A program made the translations under genes and the position numbers. The notes under the pieces were generated by a model that did no database searches, was not told the origin of the DNA, and worked only from the letters and a program-made list of their open reading frames with translations. This document shows, in pieces, positions 34,696 to 40,708 of a stretch of 40,708 bases of DNA; the first letter of the stretch is position 1; each line of letters opens with the position of its first letter. The stretch comes from an uncultured Nitrospiraceae bacterium (lineage in GTDB: Bacteria; Nitrospirota; Thermodesulfovibrionia; Thermodesulfovibrionales; Thermodesulfovibrionaceae). Location: positions 1 through 40,708 of the forward strand of contig CAKZQH010000022.1 in assembly GCA_937139565.1 (NCBI GenBank), read 5' to 3'.

Positions 34696-35559
34696 TTAGA
34701 TATTAACGAATACTGCCACAGTGGTGAATGCAAATACAGTCAAACTTATGTATCCGTTCATATTGAAAAAGGCTATGTTTAGTTTTGATAGATCATTGGG
34801 TTTAATGATAGAGTGTTCCCTAATAAATAGTCCAGCAACTATAGCCATACCAACCCAGTAGAAGATATTGAGTTTAAAAATAATTCCAGTAATTACTAAA
34901 AAAATCCATGAGATTAGATGAAAAAATCTTGCCATGCTTATTGCATTTTTAATTCCAAACATTTGAGGAATTGAATATAAGGCATGTTTTTTGTCAAATT
35001 CCACATCCCACAAAGCATAGAGTGTATCAAAACCAGCCAACCAAAAAATGACAGCGACAACAAGAGGAATTATTTCCCAGTCAAAGGATCCTCGAACAGC
35101 AATCCATGCTCCAAGAGGAGCAAGAGACAGAGCAATTCCAAGAACAAAATGGCATGCCCACGTGAATCTCTTTGTGTAGGAATAGATAAAAAGTATAAAT
35201 ATCGCCAATGGTGAAAGCTTAAAACACAAAGGATTTAGCATCAATGCTGAATAAATAAAAATAATTAGGCAGAGAATAGTAAAAAAAAATGCTTCCCACA
35301 GCTTAATTTTACCGGCAGGAAGCTCTCTGTTTGAAGTACGAGGATTCAGTGCGTCAATTTTTCTATCTATTATTCTATTAAATCCAAAGGCTGCAGCTCT
35401 AGCAGTCACCATCGCAACGGTTATCCAGACAATCTTTTCACTCTCTGGGAACCCTCCTGCTGCAAGTATGGCTCCTACAAAAGCAAAGGGAAGAGCAAAA
35501 ACACTGTGTTCAATTTTTATCATTCTCAGATAGGCAATAGCCTTACTCACCAATAACAT
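34696..35559 (-). CDS. ubiA: UbiA-family prenyltransferase (UbiA/MqnP type)
   Basis: The 287-residue integral membrane enzyme joins an aromatic acid to a polyprenyl diphosphate. It has about eight to nine hydrophobic helices, the first Asp-rich motif N61-x3-D65-x3-D69 (FNRIIDRKIDA) and the second DVEFDKKH. In futalosine-pathway organisms this family member acts as MqnP on 1,4-dihydroxy-6-naphthoate. The neighbour downstream (13 nt) is a deaminase-type amidohydrolase. It starts a leftward pair with a perfect TATAAT eight nt before the ATG. Confidence 0.88.
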   Translation of the reverse strand: MLLVSKAIAYLRMIKIEHSVFALPFAFVGAILAAGGFPESEKIVWITVAMVTARAAAFGFNRIIDRKIDALNPRTSNRELPAGKIKLWEAFFFTILCLIIFIYSALMLNPLCFKLSPLAIFILFIYSYTKRFTWACHFVLGIALSLAPLGAWIAVRGSFDWEIIPLVVAVIFWLAGFDTLYALWDVEFDKKHALYSIPQMFGIKNAISMARFFHLISWIFLVITGIIFKLNIFYWVGMAIVAGLFIREHSIIKPNDLSKLNIAFFNMNGYISLTVFAFTTVAVFVNI

Positions 35560-35567
35560 AACAAAAT

Positions 35568-35597
35568 ATTATAACATAGACCAACTTTCGATTCTAA
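35568..35597 (-). promoter_or_regulatory. Promoter of ubiA-mtaD, predicted leaderless
   Basis: On the minus strand TATAAT (35568-35573) lies eight nt before the ubiA ATG. An imperfect -35 TTAGAA (35592-35597) is 18 nt further up, inside the loop of the inverted repeat at 35581-35610. Confidence 0.6.
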
Positions 35598-35610
35598 TTA
35601 AAAAAGTTGG
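35581..35610. promoter_or_regulatory. Inverted repeat spanning the ubiA -35 region, candidate operator
   Basis: CCAACTTT (35581-35588) and AAAGTTGG (35603-35610) form a perfect 8-bp inverted repeat with a 14-nt centre that includes the -35 box. Half-sites about 22 bp apart centre to centre (two helical turns) would suit a dimeric regulator. It could alternatively be a hairpin in an upstream transcript. Confidence 0.4.
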
Positions 35611-35720
35611 TAGAAAATCTTTAATCAGCCTTGGTATTTCTCATGCTACTCACCATAAGAATTAACTAAATTGACCCTTTTTTAAATTTATTCTAAGAAT
35701 TTTTATCTTAACCTCAACAT

Positions 35721-35748
35721 TTGTAAATTTAATTTCATATGCTATACT
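35721..35748 (+). promoter_or_regulatory. Promoter of the SDR-DUF2867 gene, predicted leaderless
   Basis: TTGTAA (35721-35726), a 16-nt spacer and TATACT (35743-35748) precede the ATG at 35756 by seven nt. No Shine-Dalgarno is present. Confidence 0.62.
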
Positions 35749-35755
35749 TAATATC

Positions 35756-37180
35756 ATGCGAGTTCTACTTACAGGTGCTACAGGCTTTATTGGAAGAAGG
35801 CTTTATGGCCGACTAGTAAGGAGGGAAGATATTGAGCTAACTCTTCTCGTTAGAGATAAAAGAAAACTCTCTCCAATTCCCCCTAATGTCAGAGTTATCG
35901 AAGGAGATACCTTTAACATAGATGCTCTCCATAAGGCAACATCAAACATTGATGTTGCTTATTATTTAATCCATTCAATGAGAGCTAAAAACTATGACCA
36001 ACTAGACAAAGAGAGCGCAAAAAATTTTCTTCATAGCTGTATTAGTAACAGAGTGGAGAAAATCATTTATCTTGGTGGGCTTGGTGAAAAAGATAAATCC
36101 AGTCTTCACTTAAGAAGCCGAATAGAGGTCGGTGAAATCCTTAGTTCTCGTGAGAGAGAGATAAAAACCATATGGTTTAGGGCAGGGATGATTATCGGTG
36201 CTGGTTCCGCAAGTTTTGAAATAGTAAGACATTTAACCCAAAAAATTCCTATCATGATAACTCCAAAGTGGGTTAGAACCAAAACACAGCCAATATCTGT
36301 AAATGATGTTATAGACTATCTTGAGACTGCGATTTGGACTAATATAGAAAAAAATGAGGTTGTTGACATAGGAGCTGACTTAGTGTCTTTTGAAGAACTA
36401 ATTAGACTAACAGCCAAAATTATGGGTTTAAGAAGACTAATAATTCCTGTTCCTCTATTGAGTCCGAGATTATCCTCCTACTGGCTTATACTTTTTACAC
36501 CTGTTCCCTATTCTATAGCAGGCGAACTTGTTGAAGGGCTTCGCTATGAAACAACTTTAAAAAACTCCAGAGCAAAAGAACTATTTCCTCAAATTAATCC
36601 TACACCAATTAAAGATGCTATAATTAAAGCTCTTGATGAAACAATACAATCAAATATCATTAGTAGATGGTGTGACAGCACAACAAGTCTATTTTGTGAC
36701 ATATCTCAAAAATCAATGCAGTTAAGCGAAAGTATCCTTACATATGAAACCAGTAAACCTCTCCCCTCAGGTTTAGAAGAAAAAGTTTTTAAAGTTATTA
36801 AATCTCTGGGTGGTGATAAAGGCTGGTATAAATTCGACTTTCTATGGCACATAAGGGGGTTAATAGATAAACTTTTTGGAGGGTATGGGATTAATCGTGG
36901 TCGAAGAGATCCTGATGATTTAAGAGTCGGAGATGCTTTAGATTGGTGGAAAGTTATAGACATTATACCTAACCGAAGGCTTTTACTTTACTCTCAGATG
37001 AAAAACCCTGGAGAGGCCTGGCTCGAATTTTTGATAGAAAAAAATTCTCTTAAACTCACTGCATATTTCAATCCAAAAGGCCTTTTGGGGATTCTATACT
37101 GGAGATTAACCCAACCCTTTCATTACCTAGTTTTTAATGACCTTATAAAGAACATTGTAAGGGAAGCTACGAATAAATAA
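35756..37180 (+). CDS. NAD(P)-dependent SDR/epimerase-like protein with C-terminal DUF2867
   Basis: The 474-residue protein has an atypical SDR Rossmann domain (LLTGATGFIGRRLYGRL at 4-20, VIEGDTFN, YLIHSM) to about residue 290, and a C-terminal DUF2867 domain (about 325-470) with VGDALDWWKV, NPGEAWLEF and FNPKGLLGILYW. This fused layout is common but its substrate is unknown. The usual YxxxK active-site pair is not clear, as in other YbjT-like proteins, so it may act as a sensor or isomerase. It is monocistronic and is followed by a tandem ATTGAAATCT repeat at 37181-37200. Confidence 0.86.
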   Translation: MRVLLTGATGFIGRRLYGRLVRREDIELTLLVRDKRKLSPIPPNVRVIEGDTFNIDALHKATSNIDVAYYLIHSMRAKNYDQLDKESAKNFLHSCISNRVEKIIYLGGLGEKDKSSLHLRSRIEVGEILSSREREIKTIWFRAGMIIGAGSASFEIVRHLTQKIPIMITPKWVRTKTQPISVNDVIDYLETAIWTNIEKNEVVDIGADLVSFEELIRLTAKIMGLRRLIIPVPLLSPRLSSYWLILFTPVPYSIAGELVEGLRYETTLKNSRAKELFPQINPTPIKDAIIKALDETIQSNIISRWCDSTTSLFCDISQKSMQLSESILTYETSKPLPSGLEEKVFKVIKSLGGDKGWYKFDFLWHIRGLIDKLFGGYGINRGRRDPDDLRVGDALDWWKVIDIIPNRRLLLYSQMKNPGEAWLEFLIEKNSLKLTAYFNPKGLLGILYWRLTQPFHYLVFNDLIKNIVREATNK

Positions 37181-37377
37181 ATTGAAATCTATTGAAATCT
37201 CCTATTAAATTTCAAGCCACTTTCCTCGTAAAACTTTGAGACAAAGAATTGTATTCCTCAGAGCATCTGTAAAAATTATTACTTTCCCAGCTATGGATAT
37301 CTTTCTGTAGTTTATAAAATAAAGATTGACATCCTCTAATTTTTTTCAACAACAAAAAATGTCTCAAAAGGGATAGA

Positions 37378-37506
37378 ATGAGAAAAGACAAAAAACGTCA
37401 AGTTGAAAAAATCCAGCAGATAATCTATGAATCTGAACTTCGAGGTAATTCCTTAGCTGATATATGCCTTAATTATTCTATCCTCAGAAGCACTTTTGAC
37501 AAATAA
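37378..37506 (+). pseudogene. Truncated helix-turn-helix fragment, probable transposase OrfA remnant
   Basis: A 42-codon ORF reads EKIQQIIYESELRGNSLADI and then SILRSTFDK before a stop. It matches the N-terminal HTH of IS3/IS481-type transposases, where a segment like SLAD-I-C-x2-Y-S-I-S-R-S-T-F-Y-K-W-K is expected; it stops just where the recognition helix ends. The C-terminal part is missing and the GC-rich repeat begins about 45 nt downstream. It is most likely a remnant; a tiny functional DNA-binding protein is the alternative. Confidence 0.5.
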
Positions 37507-37549
37507 AGACCTTTAAGATAACAGCTTGAGACTCAACAGGATCGAGCTC

Positions 37550-38265
37550 CCCTCTTCCGTCATTGCGAGCCCCCCTCTTCCGTCATTGCGAGCGAAGCGA
37601 AGCAATCTCGTCGTTGTCTTTTCGTAAACTTTACTTAGAGACTGCTTCGGGACATCGAGTCCCTCGCAGTGACAAAAGAAGGATGTCTTGCGAGGAGCGC
37701 AAGCGACGAAGGGATCTCGTTGTTCCTCCTACGTGGACGAAATGAGATTCCTCACTTCGTTCGGAATGACGGTGGAGGAGGAGTCATTGCGAGCGTCAGA
37801 GAAACAATCTCGTCGTTGCCTGTTCGTAGGCTTTACATAGAGACTGCTTCAGGACATCGAGTCCCTCGCAGTGACAGAAAGAGACTGCCACGGCCACTTC
37901 GTGGCCTCGCAGTGACATGTGAGGGGTGTCAGAAACTCCTTCGCCTCATCGAGAGGCTCACAGTGACAAAATGCATACGCTATGTTCTCAGAGATCACCT
38001 TCCTGCCTTTATTCTCTCCCTCATAGCATAAAGATTATGCATAGAATACAATGGACTAAAACCAGAAATCAACGGAGAGAGTATTCATCTCTTGATTTAA
38101 GTTTTATAGGTAAAGATTTTAATATTAATAAACGAAGCAAGAGAGAAATTGGCTTTAAGAAGCGTAAAAGACATTAGACTACATTAGGTGGGTGCGGAAA
38201 ATATAAGTCTCTGAAATATTTAGTTTTTTTGAATAAAATATGGCCTAAAATGATGAAGTCGGGTG
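37550..38265 (+). mobile_element. Repeat element copy B, lacking its left terminal repeat
   Basis: A GC-rich palindrome cluster (about 37555-37975) is followed by the same AT-rich arm as copies A and C, ending in ATGATGAAGTCGGGTG at 38250-38265, the TIR border seen in copy A with one mismatch. No CACCCGACTTC left terminal repeat was found upstream, so the left arm is missing. The arm's small reading frame carries two stop codons here that are absent in A and C. ORFs of 60-120 codons across this element are repeat translations, not genes. Confidence 0.7.
37865..37917 (+). repeat. Direct repeat pair bounding a 41-bp unit
   Basis: CTCGCAGTGACA at 37865-37876 recurs at 37906-37917, a 41-bp period. 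The unit contains the hairpin GGCCACTTCGTGGCC (37892-37906). Copy C has a single CTCGCAGTGACA at 40384-40395 and lacks exactly this 41-bp unit. Confidence 0.75.
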
Positions 38266-38388
38266 AAACAACATTTAACACTAATATTGGATTCGGCATT
38301 TCAATGAATACCATCCTGTAGAGAAAATTATATATAATTATATATATATATAATATAAAAATTTAATTAAAAAAAGAGGGAAGGTTTT

Positions 38389-39846
38389 ATGAAAATTCCG
38401 AGAGTCATGTCTACCCAACATCCTGATAATGTTCGCCTTCCTTTTTTTGCTGAAAGTCCAGATATGTCTGGAGATGATGAAGTTCAAGAAGCCTATTATG
38501 CCTTCTCCCATCTAGGCTGTGATGAGCAGATGTGGGACTGTGAAGGAAAGGAAGTTGATAACTTTGTTGTAAGAAAACTTCTTACTAAATACGAGTATTT
38601 CTTCTCCCAAACAAAATTAGGGGAGGATGTTTTTCTTACTCTTAGAGTGCCTAACCCTGATGTGGAAAGGGAGGAAGCAAAAGTTCTTATTGAAACCCTT
38701 GAGAGTATACCGCGCTCTTCTGATGCTGCTAAGCTTTTCTATGGCAGGGATAAGGCTCCTATTTTTGAGATTATACTGCCAATGACTACTTCTGCGATAA
38801 GCCTCAATAGAATTTATTACTATTACAAAAATTTTGTTGTGGGAAAACAGAATCAGTTATTCTTTCCTGGGGATATAAATATAGCGGCATGGATTGGAAA
38901 ATTTTTTCCGGAGACAATCAATGTGATTCCCTTATTTGAAACAAAAGAACATCAACTTGAAGCCCATAAAATTATAGGAGAATATCTTAAGGACAAGATT
39001 ATTAAACATCAGAGAGTATTCATTGCGAGATCTGATCCGGCAATGAACTATGGTATGATAAGTGCAGTTTTGTGTAACAAAATTGCACTTCAACGACTAA
39101 GAAATCTATCGGAAGACTTAGGAGTAAAGATCTATCCGATACTGGGTGTTGGTTCTGCGCCATTCAGAGGACATCTTAAACCTGAGACTGTTGATATGAT
39201 TCTTGATGAATACCCTGATGTTCAAACATTTACAATTCAGTCAGCTTTCAAATATGACAATCCTGTTTCTTCGGTGATCTCTGCAATAAACAAACTAAAG
39301 AATTCACAAATGAGAGATGGTCGTGTAATTGATGAAGAAAGAGGTATAGTAATAATAAACAAAGTTGAAAAAGAATATAAGAAAATAATTAAACACATTG
39401 CTCCACTTATTAATTATGTGGCAAGTTTTGTTCCTAAAAGAAGAATGCGTAAACTTCATATAGGATTATTTGGCTATCCAAGAGAGGTTGAAGGGATAAA
39501 GCTTCCTAGAGTAATCAGTTTTTGTGCTGTTTGCTACTCGATTGGTCTTCCTCCCGAAATATTCGGATTAAATAGTCTCTCTGAGGAGGATATCCAATAC
39601 TTGAAGGAAGTCTATCCGAGTCTAACATTTGACATTCAAACAGCGATGTCTTACTTCAATGAGGAAATTTTCAGTCTTTTACCAGATGAGGTAAAAAATT
39701 TAATCAAAATTGACTGGGAGTATGAAACAAATATTGAGCACAGGGAGATTACCTCAAGAATAATTAGAACATTAAAAGAAGGAAAAAAATTAGATATTCA
39801 AACTATGATTGTAGAGGCAGCTCATATAAGAAGGTTCTTAGGATAA
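38389..39846 (+). CDS. ppcA: Phosphoenolpyruvate carboxylase, archaeal type
   Basis: The 485-residue protein matches the short archaeal-type PEPC family (bacterial Ppc is about 900). It makes oxaloacetate from PEP and bicarbonate for anaplerosis. Recognisable parts are PRVMSTQHPDN (4-14), DEQMWDCEGKEVDN, FLTLRVPNPDVER, IFEIILPMTTSA and GVGSAPFRGHLKPE. GAGGGAAGG lies 5-8 nt before the ATG, and an AT-only tract with TATAAT at 38349-38354 is the likely promoter. The gene stands alone between repeat-element copies B and C. The family is common in Archaea and sporadic in Bacteria. Confidence 0.93.
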   Translation: MKIPRVMSTQHPDNVRLPFFAESPDMSGDDEVQEAYYAFSHLGCDEQMWDCEGKEVDNFVVRKLLTKYEYFFSQTKLGEDVFLTLRVPNPDVEREEAKVLIETLESIPRSSDAAKLFYGRDKAPIFEIILPMTTSAISLNRIYYYYKNFVVGKQNQLFFPGDINIAAWIGKFFPETINVIPLFETKEHQLEAHKIIGEYLKDKIIKHQRVFIARSDPAMNYGMISAVLCNKIALQRLRNLSEDLGVKIYPILGVGSAPFRGHLKPETVDMILDEYPDVQTFTIQSAFKYDNPVSSVISAINKLKNSQMRDGRVIDEERGIVIINKVEKEYKKIIKHIAPLINYVASFVPKRRMRKLHIGLFGYPREVEGIKLPRVISFCAVCYSIGLPPEIFGLNSLSEEDIQYLKEVYPSLTFDIQTAMSYFNEEIFSLLPDEVKNLIKIDWEYETNIEHREITSRIIRTLKEGKKLDIQTMIVEAAHIRRFLG

Positions 39847-39887
39847 AGATTATCAGTTTTTCATTCTTTCTTCAATATGATTTACCC

Positions 39888-39960
39888 CTGTTTTTTGGAA
39901 CATTATAAATACGAATTCTAAGTCTCTCATCTTTCATGCACCCAAACATTGAAACATTTT
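39888..39960. repeat. Flank repeat shared with 15773-15836
   Basis: This segment after ppcA repeats the ATTATAAATACGAATT and CCCAAACATTG blocks of the region left of copy A, in the same orientation. On the minus strand it reads MFGCMKDERLRIRIYNVPK before a stop at 39872-39874, similar to the A-side peptide. It is probably an insertion-sequence relic. Confidence 0.55.
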
Positions 39961-39965
39961 TCTTA

Positions 39966-40708
39966 AGCCCATCTTCATCACTATGAACTTAAAAACCACT
40001 GTAAATCAATGAGTTATCATCTACAAATTAGTCTACATGCCTTTTAAACTATTTTTAAACCATCCGATTTTCCTCTAACCGTCTATATTCTCCTCCTCCC
40101 TTGTTATCTCATTTGCGAGTCTGATCATCTCTCTATCTTCCGATCTATTTATGCAATTAGAACCTCTCTCCCTTTCTTTCATTGCAAGGCTTATCTTTTT
40201 ATGTCATTGCGAGGAGCGCAAGCGACGAAGGGATCTCGTTGTTCCTCCTACGTGGACAAAATGAGATTCCTCACTTCGTTCGGAATGACGGTGGAGGAGG
40301 AGTCATTGCGAGCGTCAGAGAAACAATCTCGTCGTTGCCTGTTCGTAGGCTTTACATAGAGACTGCTTCAGGACATCGAGTCCCTCGCAGTGACATGTGA
40401 GGGGAGTAAGAGACTGCTTCCTGCCTTTATTCTCTCCCTCATAGCTCACTCTATCCTTTATCAATCTCATTAGAACCATGTATTTCGTTAATCGTGATAC
40501 CCTCATAGCATAAAGATTATGTGTAGAATACAATGGATTAAAACCAGAAATCAACGGAGATAGTATTCATCTTTTAATTCAAGTTTTACAGGTAAAGATT
40601 TTTGTTATTAGTAAACGAAGCAAGAGAGAAATTGGCTTTAAGAAGCGTAAAAGACAATAGACTACATTAGGTGGGAAAGGAAAATATTAGTCTTTGAAAT
40701 ATTTAGTT
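39966..40708 (+). mobile_element. Repeat element copy C, running off the window
   Basis: The left end is a degenerate terminal repeat (CCCATCTTCATCACT, 39968-39982; 13 of 17 positions match copy A). The left arm matches the reverse complement of copy A's right arm, the GC-rich core (about 40195-40420) is nearly identical to copy B, and the right arm continues to the last base of the window, about 40 nt short of the expected border. Its arm frame (NGLKPEINGDSIHLLIQVL to KRKRQ-stop) is open. No complete transposase is present. Confidence 0.7.

Noticed and set aside
34683-34733. Longer N-terminus for the MtaD-like protein
   Set aside because: It overlaps the ubiA gene and lacks a ribosome site, whereas GTG at 34682 has GGAGGA just upstream and fits the family N-terminus.
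37563-38177. ORFs of 60-120 codons across the GC-rich cluster of copy B
   Set aside because: Their peptides (ARSASDEGIS, GHRVPRSD and similar) are translations of REP-like palindromes, occur in several frames and copies, and lack ribosome sites. Such repeat ORFs are known annotation artefacts.
40182-40554. ORFs on both strands in copy C core
   Set aside because: Same repeat translations as in copy B; no start signals and no homology pattern beyond the repeat.

Overview
The window is AT-rich bacterial chromosome with compact, mostly housekeeping genes. The gene set suggests an anaerobic or microaerophilic thermophile of the Thermodesulfovibrio (Nitrospirota) type: archaeal-type phosphoglycerate mutase and PEP carboxylase, HypA/HypB hydrogenase maturation, an FmdE-family protein, ThyX instead of ThyA, a small c-type cytochrome, a LolA/RlpA Gram-negative envelope, and UbiA next to an MtaD-like amidohydrolase. 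The taxonomic call is inference from gene content and base composition, not from a marker search.

Layout. 1-2919 (minus): archaeal-type apgM, a TatD nuclease fused to a radical SAM domain, a small coiled-coil protein and the first 20 codons of a prepilin peptidase. 3099-14654 (plus): rpiB-glyA, an RlmI-type methyltransferase, tpiA-secG-oligopeptide-binding lipoprotein-lolA-pdxA-OYE-like oxidoreductase, then gatA-gatB-cytochrome c. 14672-15586 (minus): ilvE. 15587-17185 has no intact gene; it holds an IS3-type transposase remnant and an 871-bp element with perfect 17-bp terminal inverted repeats and a GC-rich cluster of REP-like palindromes. 17186-22751 (minus): an xerC-hslV-hslU-rlpA-fmdE-rlmD-cupin operon ending in a strong hairpin terminator. 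22881-26771 (plus): inositol-phosphate synthase, a CDP-alcohol phosphatidyltransferase, two small membrane/coiled-coil proteins, hypA, hypB and tadA. 26774-30057 (minus): hisC-hisB-thyX and a cysteine synthase. 30126-31813 (plus): an inositol monophosphatase-like gene and a cation efflux gene. 31934-37180: a Cys-rich protein, holA, mtaD, ubiA and an SDR-DUF2867 protein. 37181-40708: two more copies of the repeat element bracketing the archaeal-type PEP carboxylase gene.

How genes work together. Glycolysis and C3 metabolism (apgM, tpiA, ppcA), pentose phosphate and one-carbon supply (rpiB, glyA), Gln-tRNA/Asn-tRNA amidation (gatAB; gatC is not here), envelope biogenesis (secG, lolA, rlpA) and RNA modification (two rRNA methyltransferases, tadA) are all represented. 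The inositol-phosphate synthase, CDP-alcohol transferase and IMPase-like genes could together make inositol phospholipids. ubiA with the adjacent deaminase-type amidohydrolase could serve menaquinone synthesis by the futalosine route.

Two things stand out. First, about ten transcription units have a -10 hexamer only 7-8 nt upstream of the start codon and no Shine-Dalgarno, while operon-internal genes have good AGGAGG-type sites. This points to widespread leaderless transcription. Second, there are three related copies of a TIR-bounded, transposase-less element carrying REP-like palindromes, one inverted relative to shared flanking DNA and one lacking exactly one 41-bp internal unit.
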